Positions 15,933 through 24,849 of a stretch of 64,000 nucleotides of DNA are shown here, piece after piece (positions within the stretch are counted from its first letter, which is position 1; each line of letters starts with the position of its first letter). Where the stretch lies: assembly GCF_007066085.1 (NCBI RefSeq), contig NZ_CP041405.1, forward strand, positions 5,341,001 through 5,405,000. The letters are read 5' to 3'. The notes beneath the pieces were generated by a model that made no database searches, had not been told where the DNA came from, and saw only the letters and a program-made list of their open reading frames with translations. The DNA is from Paenibacillus thiaminolyticus (GTDB taxonomy: Bacteria > Bacillota > Bacilli > Paenibacillales > Paenibacillaceae). A program made the translations under genes and the position numbers.

Positions 15933-17173
15933 CTCCTGGGGAAGCCGGCGGAACCGCGCCGTTCGACGCCGTCCGGTTATGGCAGGAGCGCCGGCAGCGG
16001 TTTTGGAGGCAAGTCATCCCTTATATAGGCTATGTCGCGCAGAGCGGATTGGCCATAGTGCTCGTCTTGGGATTTATCACCGGGACGGCATTTTACGCCA
16101 ATTATCTGGATCATATTCCGCCTGGCTTTCCGGTTCGCGAGCTGGTGCTGCTTCTGGTCGCGCCGGCGACGGCTTACATGACCTACCGTACGTTCCTGGA
16201 GCCGCCGGATCTGGTCTTCCTGCTCCGGGTGGAAGGACGGATGGCCGATTACATGAAGCGAAGCATCCGCTACAGTCTCATCCCGAGAATGCTGCTGCCG
16301 CTGGCGGTATGGACCGTGCTGTGGCCGTTGTACCATCGGGCGGATCCGCAGCCGAAGCATTTTGCGCTGATGCTGGCGGTGATTATATTGTTGAAGTCTG
16401 TCGCTGCCGCCGGCAGCTGGGGCGAACGGCAGATGAGCGATCCGTCTCTCCGCAGAGCGGGCCAATGGCTTCGCTATGCTTGGGTCTGGGGATCCATGGC
16501 GAGCTGGCTGTGGCTGAGCGTTCCGGCGGCAGCGCTGATTACGGGAACGGCGGGACTAGGTTATATCGGCTGGACGCTTACCCGGAGCAGGCTCCGTTTT
16601 CCATGGGAGCGCCACATCGAGACGGAGCGGGTTCATATGAGCCGGGTATTTCTGTTTCTTTCGAACTTCGTCGACATTGCCGTCACGGAAGAGCGCCGGT
16701 ATATGCGGCCTTGGCTGAAGCGGTTCGGCGATCGCCATGCCTGCCGGCCTCATGCCGCTTACCGGTATTTGCTGGCGAAGACATTCGCCCGCAGCGAGCT
16801 GCTGGGCATTCTGATGCGCCTCACCGTCATCGGCTTGCTCGCCATATTGTGGGTGCGGGACTCCGTCTGGAGCGCAGCGGCCTACGGGCTGCTCCTGCTC
16901 GTTATCGGAGCCCAGCTCCATACCTTGTTCACGTATCACCGTCATGATGTCATGCGAAGCATTTATCCGCTGCCGCCTCACGCCCGGCATGAGGCCGCGC
17001 TGCGCATGAGCACGGCCATCCATCTAAGCTGCGCCATTGTCCTGCTAATCCCGCTCTGGCTGGGCGCGACGGCTTGGAGCTTCAAGGGAGCCGCCGCTGC
17101 GGGCGGGTTGGGGCTTGTGCTCTTGTTCCGGCTCAAGCGCGCCAAGGGGCGGGCGGATGATGATGAAGCCTAG
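15920..17173 (+). CDS. ecsB: ABC transporter permease EcsB
   Basis: 417 residues, matching the EcsB family (B. subtilis ~408). Several hydrophobic spans: ~40-60, ~74-90, ~118-136, a pair at ~150-215, then a group at ~300-345 and ~370-410. The family-typical stretch YRTFLEPPDLVFLL (~90-103) is recognisable. Translationally coupled to ecsA. Membrane component partnering EcsA. Confidence 0.85.
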   Translation: MERITPGEAGGTAPFDAVRLWQERRQRFWRQVIPYIGYVAQSGLAIVLVLGFITGTAFYANYLDHIPPGFPVRELVLLLVAPATAYMTYRTFLEPPDLVFLLRVEGRMADYMKRSIRYSLIPRMLLPLAVWTVLWPLYHRADPQPKHFALMLAVIILLKSVAAAGSWGERQMSDPSLRRAGQWLRYAWVWGSMASWLWLSVPAAALITGTAGLGYIGWTLTRSRLRFPWERHIETERVHMSRVFLFLSNFVDIAVTEERRYMRPWLKRFGDRHACRPHAAYRYLLAKTFARSELLGILMRLTVIGLLAILWVRDSVWSAAAYGLLLLVIGAQLHTLFTYHRHDVMRSIYPLPPHARHEAALRMSTAIHLSCAIVLLIPLWLGATAWSFKGAAAAGGLGLVLLFRLKRAKGRADDDEA

Positions 17174-17181
17174 AGACAGCA

Positions 17182-17222
17182 AGAAGGGTATCCGGCGCTT
17201 AAGGGCGCAGGGATACCCTTCT
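17182..17222. terminator. Bidirectional terminator between ecsB and glpX
   Basis: AGAAGGGTATCC pairs with GGATACCCTTCT around an inner GCGC...GCGC hairpin. T/A tracts flank it, so it can serve both converging genes. Confidence 0.7.
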
Positions 17223-17253
17223 TCGTTATTCGGCGGAGAAGGAGCTCCGCCAT

Positions 17254-18273
17254 CTATATCACATCGGAGCGTCTGTCTGCCGAGGCCGACGCGACCTCCG
17301 GGATAACGGCATCCGGCTGCAGGGAGCAGGGATCCATCGCGTGCAGCGTTCGGACGAAGCGCAGCGTTCCGGTCTTCGAGCGCAGCACGAGCGAATGCGT
17401 CTCTGCGTAATTGCCAGATGTGTTCCGCACTCCTTGCAGCACATCTCCCGGCGTGATCCCGGTCGCCGCGAAGATGACATCGCCTCGCCCGCACAGATCC
17501 TCCGTATGCAGCAGCCGATCGGGAGGGTGAACTCCCATCGCCAAGCACCGGTTCCATTCGTCTTCGCCGGCTGGCATAAGACGAGCCTGCATCTCTCCGC
17601 CCATGCAGCGCAGAGCGGCTGCGGCCAAGACGCCTTCCGGTGCGCCGCCCGAGCCGACATAGAGATCGACGCCGGACTCCGAGAAGGCCGTGGCCAGCGC
17701 GCCTGCCACATCGCCCGCCTCGAGCAGCTTCAGCCGGACGCCGGCGCGCCGCAGGGCAGCGATCTCGGCGGCATGGCGTTCCCGATCGAGAATAGACACC
17801 GTCAACTCCGATACATCGCGTCCCAAGACGGTGGCCGTCTTCCGGACCGTCCATTCAAGCGGATCATCTAGATGAAGGTGACCTCTTAGCCGCGGTCCGC
17901 AGGCCAGCTTGCGCATATACATATCGGGTGCATGAAGCAGCTGTCCCCGGTCAGCAATAGCGATGACGGACAATGCTCCGTTCAATCCTTTGGCGACCAA
18001 TTCCGTGCCTTCGACGGGGTCTACCGCGACATCCGCCTCCGAGCCTTCGCCGGATCCGACCGATTCTCCGATGGCGAGCATCGGGGCCTCGTCCATTTCT
18101 CCCTCCCCGATAACCACCGTACCTTGAATCGGAACCGAAGCGAACATGCTGCGCATCATGCGGGTCGCCGCGTCATCCGCCTCATCGGAACGCCCCCTGC
18201 CAACCCATTGCGCCGATGCCAGGGCTGCCGCTTCGGTGACGCGAACACATTCCAAACTTAATTGACGATCCAT
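17254..18273 (-). CDS. glpX: Class II fructose-1,6-bisphosphatase GlpX
   Basis: 339 residues, leftward. Hydrolyses fructose-1,6-bisphosphate to fructose-6-phosphate in gluconeogenesis. Visible metal and substrate motifs: GEGEMDEAPML (~57-67), DPVEGT (~87-92, the Asp/Glu metal ligands), and a Gly-rich VGSGGAPEGVLAAAALRCMGG segment. It is slightly longer than the usual ~320 residues through its C-terminus. The start has GGAGTGGTGAAGAAG before ATG. It diverges from the SR1P-like gene, with a CcpN-like box between them. Confidence 0.92.
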   Translation of the reverse strand: MDRQLSLECVRVTEAAALASAQWVGRGRSDEADDAATRMMRSMFASVPIQGTVVIGEGEMDEAPMLAIGESVGSGEGSEADVAVDPVEGTELVAKGLNGALSVIAIADRGQLLHAPDMYMRKLACGPRLRGHLHLDDPLEWTVRKTATVLGRDVSELTVSILDRERHAAEIAALRRAGVRLKLLEAGDVAGALATAFSESGVDLYVGSGGAPEGVLAAAALRCMGGEMQARLMPAGEDEWNRCLAMGVHPPDRLLHTEDLCGRGDVIFAATGITPGDVLQGVRNTSGNYAETHSLVLRSKTGTLRFVRTLHAMDPCSLQPDAVIPEVASASADRRSDVI

Positions 18274-18317
18274 ACTTCTTCACCACTCCTGAATATGACG
18301 TATTAAATAATTAAATA

Positions 18318-18360
18318 TTGTGTGTTATTAAATAATATGATATATAATATGGAAAAGCAA
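18318..18360. promoter_or_regulatory. Divergent glpX / SR1P promoters with a CcpN-like box
   Basis: Leftward: -35 TTGCTT (complement of 18355-18360), 17-nt spacer, -10 TATTAT (complement of 18332-18337). Rightward: -10 TATAAT (18343-18348) with a weak -35 TTGTGT (18318-18323, 19-nt spacer). TATGATATATA at 18336-18346 lies inside both promoters and fits the CcpN operator consensus as I recall it (TRTGHYATAYW). CcpN is encoded 1.4 kb away. Binding is inferred. Confidence 0.6.
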
Positions 18361-18528
18361 TCCGTTATTTTGTCCAGTCAAACGAATTGTTGCAAGAATA
18401 TGATGGTTTATGCCGTCATATTTATAGGGTATCAGCCAGAAGCTTCCGCGATCACCGTCATTAATGACACCATAATGCATCGCGTTAGGATACCCGTCAC
18501 GATGACTGAGGAGAGGTGGATGTGTGTG

Positions 18529-18702
18529 ATGGAACAAACCCAATGCAAGCCGCTATTGGGCGTCATTCTCTGCAAACAATGCAACCGGTTTATCGCAGAA
18601 CAAGATACGGAACGGGTAACGGTCTATTACATGGACTGCAAATCACATGGCTGTCACGAGGATGCGGCATCGGAAAGAGAGGTACAGTACCTTGAAGTCT
18701 AG
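18529..18702 (+). CDS. SR1P-like GapA-binding small protein
   Basis: 57 residues from ATG 18529 (an ATG at 18520 adds three residues; GAGGAGAGGTGG serves either). The segment GVILCKQCNRFIAEQDTE followed by RVTVYY closely follows the pattern of B. subtilis SR1P, the peptide encoded by the dual-function RNA SR1: G-x-I-x-C-x-x-C, then I, then E-(K/R)-V-T-x-x-Y. A second Cys pair (DCKSHGC) follows. In Bacillus, SR1P binds GapA, and SR1 transcription is repressed by CcpN under glycolytic conditions. Here the gene diverges from glpX and lies upstream of ccpN, which fits. About 18 residues longer than SR1P. Confidence 0.7.
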   Translation: MEQTQCKPLLGVILCKQCNRFIAEQDTERVTVYYMDCKSHGCHEDAASEREVQYLEV

Positions 18703-19588
18703 TGCGCAGCCGGCATGGCATCAGGAAGCGGAATGGAGCGAGGGCGGGCAGGCGACGTATTTTCGCCTCATTCGCCGCACCGGTTCCGCATGGGGACACA
18801 TATGGGATGAAGACAGTTCAGGGCAGAGAGCAGCGTTCAGCCGCACGGTCATGCGCTGCTGGAAGCGTTCAGACATTCATGTTGCGCTCAGCCAGGAAGC
18901 CGCTCATATTTTGCTCACCTCGGGTTCGGAGCCGCTCTTGACGCCGGAACGAATCCGGCTGGTGAGGGAGATGCTGCAGGCGGTCAATGGGCCTGAGCGA
19001 AGCGCCGCTCTTGACAAGCTGGTTCCGTTCATGACGTCCGAATATGAGTCCTTCATCAAGTCGGCCTCATCGTCACGCCCCGTGCATCTATATATCATAC
19101 TGGCGGATGCCCGCTTGAAGGAAGCGCTGCCGAGCCTGACGGATATCGAGCAGCGGATGGAAGTGCTGCAGCGCCTGGCTGCGGAATCGGAAGGGCGCAG
19201 CCTAGAGAAGGTGAACCAGCAGTGGTTCGTGTTGCGCCGCTGGAAGGAATGGCTGATTGCCGATGAGGACCGGAAGCCGGCCTTCATCTCGGACGCCGTG
19301 CCGGATTGGATCGATATGCAGGCGGAAGCGCTGTTCCGGGCCGTCGATCGCTGTTACCGGAACGGCAGCAAAGCTCATGTCACCGTGATGCTCCCCTATC
19401 ACTCGGAGGCATGGGAGAAGCATGTCCATATGGCCCGATCTGCCGCCGAGCAGATTATGGGGGAGACGGCCAAGCGAAGCGGCCCGTTAGTCGGCCTGTG
19501 GATTACGGGCGATGAAGCGGGGGTAGATGAAGATGAGCGGATTACAGATCCCGATATCGTATGGAGATGCTCATTCTCCCCTTATTAA
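18692..19588 (+). CDS. Protein of unknown function, coupled to SR1P
   Basis: 298 residues from a TTG (18692) with AGAGAGGT upstream, overlapping the SR1P stop by 11 bp; an ATG at 18647 in the same frame would sit deep inside the SR1P gene. No signal peptide or membrane span. Acidic-basic mixed, helix-rich, with many Trp (WHQEAEW, WGHIWDE, WFVLRRWKEWL). I do not recognise a family. Its position between SR1P and ccpN suggests a link to the same operon, but nothing in the sequence shows what it does. Confidence 0.7.
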   Translation: MKSSAQPAWHQEAEWSEGGQATYFRLIRRTGSAWGHIWDEDSSGQRAAFSRTVMRCWKRSDIHVALSQEAAHILLTSGSEPLLTPERIRLVREMLQAVNGPERSAALDKLVPFMTSEYESFIKSASSSRPVHLYIILADARLKEALPSLTDIEQRMEVLQRLAAESEGRSLEKVNQQWFVLRRWKEWLIADEDRKPAFISDAVPDWIDMQAEALFRAVDRCYRNGSKAHVTVMLPYHSEAWEKHVHMARSAAEQIMGETAKRSGPLVGLWITGDEAGVDEDERITDPDIVWRCSFSPY

Positions 19589-19594
19589 GCCCTG

Positions 19595-19638
19595 GAGACG
19601 ATCTTCCTGCCCGGCGGTGAAGATCGTCTCTTCTGTTG
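19595..19638 (+). terminator. Terminator before ccpN
   Basis: A perfect 12-bp stem, GAGACGATCTTC with GAAGATCGTCTC, 12-nt loop, followed by TTCTGTT. Confidence 0.75.
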
Positions 19639-19642
19639 GGCA

Positions 19643-19672
19643 TTGATGGAAGCTGTCGAATTGCAGTACAAT
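19643..19672 (+). promoter_or_regulatory. Probable ccpN promoter
   Basis: -35 TTGATG (19643-19648), 18-nt spacer, -10 TACAAT (19667-19672). Transcription would begin near 19680, downstream of the first possible start codons of the frame. Confidence 0.5.
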
Positions 19673-19732
19673 ATAGGGAATGAAGCTGTGCATGAACATG
19701 AATTTTGTCGAAGGAAAAAGGGGGGATGCGCC

Positions 19733-20359
19733 ATTCAACTTACGCCGCGCCAATCAGAAATCGTCCAGCTCGTGCAACGGTCCGCGCCGATTACCGGCGA
19801 ACAGATCGCAGAGCAGCTCGGGATCAGCCGGCCGACGATTCGTTCTGATCTTTCCGTGCTTGTCATGCTGGGATATTTGGATGCCAAGCCGAAGGTCGGT
19901 TATTTCCCGGGCAACATTACGGCAGGCGCTCCAAGCGAGCCATTGAACATTCGAGTACAGGACGTCCAGAGCATGCCCATCATCGTCCGGGACACTTCCA
20001 CTGTTCATGATGCTGTAGTCACTTTGTTTTTGGAGAACGTAGGAAGTTTGATTGTAGCTGATGACGAGGGGATGCTGCTTGGCGTCGTCTCAAGAAAAGA
20101 TTTGTTGAAGGTAACGCTCGGCAATGCGGTGGCGGGGACGATGCCCGTCAGCTTCGTGATGACCCGCACGCCGCTGATTACCGTGAAGCCGGAGGATTCG
20201 ATTATCGAGGCCGCCAAAAGGCTGGACGAGCATGATATCGATACGCTGCCTGTCGTTGTACAGCGTGGAGATGCGGCCAACGACAAATGGGAGGTCGTTG
20301 GACGGATATCCAAGACGACGATTCTGAAAGTATTTCTTCGCCAGGCGAAGGGCAGGTAA
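19733..20359 (+). CDS. ccpN: Transcriptional repressor CcpN (HTH plus CBS pair)
   Basis: 208 residues if translation begins at ATT 19733, against ~212 for B. subtilis CcpN. Represses gluconeogenic genes (gapB, pckA, sr1 in B. subtilis) when glycolytic carbon is present. N-terminal winged helix (IQLTPRQSEIVQLVQ, then ITGEQIAEQLGISRPTIRSDL) followed by two CBS motifs (~75-205) for nucleotide sensing. Start choice: the frame is open from 19643, but a promoter lies at 19643-19672. The only strong ribosome site (AAAAAGGGGGG, 7 nt spacing) points at the ATT. A GTG at 19688 is the alternative. Followed 24 bp later by yqfL, as in Bacillus. Confidence 0.85.
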   Translation: MQLTPRQSEIVQLVQRSAPITGEQIAEQLGISRPTIRSDLSVLVMLGYLDAKPKVGYFPGNITAGAPSEPLNIRVQDVQSMPIIVRDTSTVHDAVVTLFLENVGSLIVADDEGMLLGVVSRKDLLKVTLGNAVAGTMPVSFVMTRTPLITVKPEDSIIEAAKRLDEHDIDTLPVVVQRGDAANDKWEVVGRISKTTILKVFLRQAKGR

Positions 20360-20383
20360 AGGAAGGGAAGGGGAAGCGCAAGC

Positions 20384-21205
20384 ATGGGAGAATCGAGCCA
20401 ACAATCTCCATACATTGTGACGGTATGCTCCGATTCGTTGGGAGATACCGCTGAATCCGTCGTCCGGGCGGCAGCACGACAATTCCATGGACAGGAAATT
20501 ATTATTCAACGGAAGAGCCATGTGAAGCAAGAGGATGAAATCAGAGCGTTGATGGAGCAGGTGAGCCGTGAAGGCGGCTTCGTCGCCTATACGCTGGTGC
20601 AGCCCGAGCTTCGGGAAATGATGAAGGAAGAAGCGATTCGGCTCGGCGTGCGAGCGGTCGATATTATGGGACCGATGATGCAAGCATTCATCGATACGTT
20701 CAACGACTCTCCGAAGCGTCAGCCCGGATTGCTTCATACGATGGATGACGATTATTTTCGCCGCATGGAGGCCATCGAATTCGCGGTCAAATGCGATGAC
20801 GGGAAGGATACCACGGCGATTGCCGAAGCGGATATCGTGCTGATCGGCCCTTCCCGCACCTCGAAGACGCCGCTGAGCGTCTTCTTGAGCCACAAGGGCT
20901 ACAAAGTCGCTAATATTCCGTTGTCGCCGGAAGTGAAGCCGCCGCAGGAAATATACCGGATGCCCGGTGAGCGCATCTTCATGCTGACGATGCCGGCCGA
21001 GCGTCTGCTGCGCATCCGGGAAGAGAGGCTGAAGAATCTGGGCCTGCCTCATAGCTCCATGTATTGCTCCGCCGAGCGGATACAGGAGGAGCTGGATTAC
21101 GCGGCCATGCTGGCCGACAAATGGAATTGCCATGTATTCGATGTAGCCGACAAAGCGATTGAAGAGACGGCGAACGCCATTATCCGGCTGCTTCCGTCTT
21201 CGTAA
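20384..21205 (+). CDS. yqfL: PEP synthase / PPDK regulatory protein (DUF299 family)
   Basis: 273 residues. The family are bifunctional kinase/pyrophosphorylases that switch pyruvate phosphate dikinase or PEP synthase off and on. In B. subtilis, YqfL is co-encoded with CcpN and modulates it. Visible: nucleotide-binding loop GPSRTSKTPLS (~154-164), the VCSDSLGDTAE start (~12-22), and the C-terminal EETANAI helix. Length is normal (~270). The ATG lies 24 bp after ccpN with a GGAAGGGGAAG ribosome site, so one operon. Confidence 0.9.
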   Translation: MGESSQQSPYIVTVCSDSLGDTAESVVRAAARQFHGQEIIIQRKSHVKQEDEIRALMEQVSREGGFVAYTLVQPELREMMKEEAIRLGVRAVDIMGPMMQAFIDTFNDSPKRQPGLLHTMDDDYFRRMEAIEFAVKCDDGKDTTAIAEADIVLIGPSRTSKTPLSVFLSHKGYKVANIPLSPEVKPPQEIYRMPGERIFMLTMPAERLLRIREERLKNLGLPHSSMYCSAERIQEELDYAAMLADKWNCHVFDVADKAIEETANAIIRLLPSS

Positions 21206-21210
21206 GAGAA

Positions 21211-21387
21211 GGGGCTGTCCCATAAGTAGTTTTTTACTATCTGTAAGATGTTCTCTAAACTTGAAAAGGCCGAGTTAAGGGGTTACATTGCCCCTTGAAC
21301 TCGACCTTTTTTCCTTATAGTTGCCCACTTTAGCCAAATTGCGGCGAGGGAAAGCCACCCGACCTCAAGGCTTATTTTCGACAGCCC
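21211..21387 (-). mobile_element. Remnant of an IS (transposase C-terminus plus ends)
   Basis: Bounded by GGGGCTGTCCCATAAG (21211) and an inverted CTTATTTTCGACAGCCC (to 21387). On the minus strand the interior still reads as a transposase C-terminus, VGWLSLAAIWLKWA then TIRKKGRVQGAM and stop, followed by a hairpin terminator (complement of 21267-21315). The ends and tail look like an IS1182-type element; the family is a tentative call. That hairpin also acts as the terminator of yqfL (GGTCGAGTT/AACTCGGCC stem plus T6). Confidence 0.55.
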
Positions 21388-21428
21388 TCGAAGCAGGAAG
21401 CGACTAAATCCACTCCCATTTTTGCATT

Positions 21429-23474
21429 CTATTCGGTTTTGAATTTCGAGGAAGCCTCTCTTAGCTGCTTGGTCAATGCGTCGATCTCTTCAATCATGGA
21501 GGCCAACTGTTGAACCATAGCCGATTGTACTTGAATCGTAGAGGTTACCTGCTCAACCGAAGCTGACACTTCTTCGCCAGAGGCAGACAAGTTCTGAGCC
21601 AGCTCCATAACATCTTCTTTGCCCCGCTTCATGGTGTCCATTTCGTAGGCCATGCCCTTAATTTGCTCTGTAATGTCAACAACGTTGTTCAAAATGGCTT
21701 CAAACGCCAGTTTCGTATTGTCAACATATTGATTTTGCTTGGCAGATACATCTTGAAGGCTTCTTACTGATCCATTTGCCTCCTGCGCCAAGCTAAGGTT
21801 GTCTGTGATGATTTCCTCGATCTCGCTTGACTGCTTTGCACATAGCTCAGCCAATTGTCTTACTTCGGAAGCGACAACGGCGAATCCTTTGCCATGCTCC
21901 CCAGCTCGCGCGGCTTCTATCGAGGCGTTAAGGGCGAGCAAATTCGTTTGCTTTGCAATCTTGCCAATGGTTTCCGTAATGGAGGCAATACGTAAGGAGC
22001 TTTCCTCTAGCTTAGCCGTGATGGCTGCGATTGAAGCAACTTCCTGTTCACTGTCGCCATGGGTATGGATCAACTGATTCACGACTTCATTTCCACTATG
22101 GAAGACTTCAATAATGGAATCCGTCCGATCCTTCACAGCGGATGACAATTGATTGACAACTGCAATTTTATCCCCGAGATCACCGAACTTATTTACGATT
22201 TGCTCGGTATCGAGCGCTTGGGACTCTATAGCTTTGGCGATTTCCATGGTCGTAATCGATGTTTCCTGAATGGATATCGTCGTTTGCTTGGAGGCGGTGT
22301 CCAATTCATTTGTGCTTGTGTTCAAGTGCCCGATTGAGTGATTCATTTGGGAAATCAGGCTCTTATTTTGTTCGACCATGACGGTGAAGCTGTCCGCCAA
22401 CTCTTTAAATTCGCTCTTGTAGTTGCCCGTTGCGGCAACGGTGAGATCGCCGGACGCCAAGGTCTTGAACAAGTCGGTTAGTCTTGCGATTGGCCGCGTA
22501 ATCGTACGCGAGATGATAATACCCACCGTCAAGGATATCAATAGGGCAACAAGCGTAATGATCGATATTTTGGCGAATAGATCATCAAGAGGTTTCTTAA
22601 TGTTCTTATAGCTGTCTTGTACCACAATTGTCCAATCTGCTTTCGGAATTTTTGAATAACGGATAAAGTATTCCGGATCCTCAATACCTCCACGGGATAT
22701 TTCCCCCTTAACCGGAGTCTGAATGACTGTATTAAACTTGTCGGATTCTACCATATGCCCGATTGCAGAGTTATTGTCTGAGTGGAAGATGGTTCGGCCT
22801 TCGCGATCCAAGACCAAGGTGCTTCCTTGCCCATTGCTGTCCACCTTCAGTTGATCTACAAAAAACGAGGTGTTTACGGTCATAATAAACACACCTTCAA
22901 CATTCGCGCCGTCCCCCAGGATAGGTTGTGCGAACACAACCACCTGACTGCCGGTACTTTTGGATACAATCGACTCGCTGATGAACGATTGTCCTTTCAT
23001 TGCCGCTTGGAAATAGGCTCGATCCGTGCGGCTGCTTCCAATGTTGTCTCGGTTCGAACTCGCAATGATGATGCCGTTCTTATCGATGAGACTGCCCGTG
23101 CTCGTTTTGAGACTATCAGCCATCAGCTTATTCGCCCTCGTGAAAAGCGGATTGCGTTCAGAGAAAAAATCGGCATCCATTAATGAATTCTCTGCCCGAA
23201 GCTGCAGCAGGGAGAGGTATGTCTGATTAATAGACGCCAAATAAATGGACTGCTCCTCCAGTTGCACGGACGACCATAAACCTTCACCGATGCGGTTGGC
23301 ATTCAATATCATGTTGTTCTTGCTTTCCTTCAAAAGCATGTCGGACCCGTACCAGTACAGTATGGAACTCGTTCCGATCAACATGCATACCGCCAAGGTG
23401 CTGATTAACAACGGAAGCTTTACTTGCAGTGACATATTCGCGATGCGAATGCCCCACCTCTTAAGTGTTTCCAT
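21429..23474 (-). CDS. Methyl-accepting chemotaxis protein (Cache/HAMP/MCP)
   Basis: 681 residues from the ATG at 23474 (GGTGAGACGAGG upstream), leftward. Transmembrane span ~18-40, extracellular dCache-like sensor ~41-280 (with the [22 protein letters not shown] and VFIMTVN features), second span ~285-306, HAMP ~307-360 ([15 protein letters not shown]), then a long coiled coil with the MCP hairpin tip [31 protein letters not shown] (quoted in part: [16 protein letters not shown]). Signals to CheA/CheW; the ligand is unknown. It is a lone gene flanked by insertion-sequence debris. Its C-terminal end has no CheB/CheR pentapeptide. Confidence 0.92.
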   Translation of the reverse strand: METLKRWGIRIANMSLQVKLPLLISTLAVCMLIGTSSILYWYGSDMLLKESKNNMILNANRIGEGLWSSVQLEEQSIYLASINQTYLSLLQLRAENSLMDADFFSERNPLFTRANKLMADSLKTSTGSLIDKNGIIIASSNRDNIGSSRTDRAYFQAAMKGQSFISESIVSKSTGSQVVVFAQPILGDGANVEGVFIMTVNTSFFVDQLKVDSNGQGSTLVLDREGRTIFHSDNNSAIGHMVESDKFNTVIQTPVKGEISRGGIEDPEYFIRYSKIPKADWTIVVQDSYKNIKKPLDDLFAKISIITLVALLISLTVGIIISRTITRPIARLTDLFKTLASGDLTVAATGNYKSEFKELADSFTVMVEQNKSLISQMNHSIGHLNTSTNELDTASKQTTISIQETSITTMEIAKAIESQALDTEQIVNKFGDLGDKIAVVNQLSSAVKDRTDSIIEVFHSGNEVVNQLIHTHGDSEQEVASIAAITAKLEESSLRIASITETIGKIAKQTNLLALNASIEAARAGEHGKGFAVVASEVRQLAELCAKQSSEIEEIITDNLSLAQEANGSVRSLQDVSAKQNQYVDNTKLAFEAILNNVVDITEQIKGMAYEMDTMKRGKEDVMELAQNLSASGEEVSASVEQVTSTIQVQSAMVQQLASMIEEIDALTKQLREASSKFKTE

Positions 23475-23761
23475 CCTCGTCTCACCCCTGATGTACAAGA
23501 TATGTTCCTATGACTCCTATGCAAATCCGATTTTCCATTTACGTATATGCCTCCTTCCCAACCATTTGGAAATATATGATTAGAAGTCTACAAATCTATT
23601 CAACGGAAATATTTAAGTGTTTTTATATAGGTAAATTACGGTAAATGAGCGCGGCGAATATTCGAATCATGAAGAAATAAAGAAAGGGGCTGTCTCATAA
23701 GTGATATGCTCCCCTTACGGTAGACAGGAGCTTAAAAGCTTACTCAGGAGGAGCGAAAGCA

Positions 23762-24065
23762 ATGACGAAGGGGCGTTCGACGACTTGGCAGGAACGGATC
23801 GATATTGTGCAATACTGTCTTGCTCATCAGCATGACTACCGTAAGACAGCGGACCCAGCAAGTCTGCCAATGGGTGAAGAAGTTTGAAGAGGGCGGTCAG
23901 GATGCGTTAAAGGATGGTCGGGGAAGAAAGAAAGCGCCGGAGGAATTAACAGAGGCCGATCGCCAAAAACTCGAGATGAAAAAGATGGAATATGAAATCG
24001 AGCGGCTTCGGGCGGAGAATGCATTTCTAAAAAAGTTACGGGAATTCCAAAGGAGGCGAAGCTAA
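23762..24065 (+). pseudogene. IS3-family OrfA, frameshifted
   Basis: ATG 23762 opens MTKGRSTTWQERIDIVQYCL then loses frame after DYRKTA, where bases for the middle of the helix-turn-helix are missing. The other frame resumes with QQVCQWVKKFEEGGQDALKD and the leucine-zipper-like EIERLRAENAFLKKL end. Non-functional. Confidence 0.7.
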
Positions 24066-24121
24066 GCCAATACCGTCAAGAGAACGTCTACTTTACTATT
24101 CAAGCGCTTCAGGAAGAAGCG

Positions 24122-24760
24122 TTGTTCAGCGTTCAGCTTCTGTGTGAAATTGCAGGCATTTCACGTTCAAGCTATTACAAGTGGCTAAATCGCAAGCCCA
24201 GTTCCCATGAGCAGGAAAATGCAGAGCTAACGCATGTCATGATGTCCATTTATGAGAAAGTCGAGCGTACCTTTGGATACCGTCAATTAACGTTGCACAT
24301 GCGCCGCCAAACGGGAAAAACGATTAACCAAAAGCGCGTGTACCGGCTGATGAAGATACAAGGAATTCAATCCGTCATTCGGAGGAAGAAAAAGAGATAT
24401 GCGAGATCCACTCCACAGCAGGTGGCTGAGAACGTGCTGAACCGCAAATTCACTGCAGATGCGGCAAATGATGCTTCATAGCGACCGGGGTTTCCAATAT
24501 ACCTCTCTGGACTTCAAGAAGCTCTTGGACGATAACGAAATGACTTAGAGTATATCCCGTGTTGGACGATGCATCGATAACGATCCAATGGAATCTTTCT
24601 GGGGAACTCTAAAATGCGAGAAGTATTATTTACACACCTACCATACCTTTGAGGAGCTTGAAAAAGACATCCAGGCTACATCCACTTTTACAATTACGAA
24701 CGATTACAAGCAAAACTAAACGGCCTCAGTCCGATGGAATTCAGGACCAAAGCCGCTTAA
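24122..24760 (+). pseudogene. IS3-family OrfB (DDE transposase), internally deleted
   Basis: The start matches OrfB (LLCEIAGISRSSYYKWLNRK, then TFGYRQLTLHMRR) and stays open to 24481. After FTADAAND about half of the rve catalytic domain is missing. Pieces then follow in other frames: LHSDRGFQYTSLDFKKLL, a stop, GRCIDNDPMESFWGTLKCE, HTFEELEKDIQ, and YERLQAKLNGLSPMEFRTKAA before TAA 24760. The first DDE Asp region is lost. Confidence 0.7.
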
Positions 24761-24849
24761 TTGATTTTTATTATTTGTACTGTCTACTTGACGGGGTGCA
24801 GTTCAAAGGTAGTTTTTAACTACCATGAGACAGCCCCATCCTGCATTTC

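Larger units (their letters stand above)
23686..24837 (+). mobile_element. Degenerate IS3-family element nested in another element's ends
   Basis: The IS3-type copy spans 23702-24805 with 26-bp imperfect terminal inverted repeats (left TGATATGCTCCCC..GTAGACAG, right CTGTCTAC..GGGGTGCAGTTCA). It sits between GGGGCTGTCTCATAA (23686) and a hairpin GGTAGTTTTTAACTACC plus ATGAGACAGCCCC (to 24837), which are the ends of a second element like the one remaining at 21211. Both transposase frames are broken. Confidence 0.7.

Noticed and set aside
15150..17173. EcsAB as the missing transporter of the solute-binding array
   Set aside because: EcsA/EcsB form an exporter-type system with no binding-protein partner known. 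The adjacency is better explained by chance.
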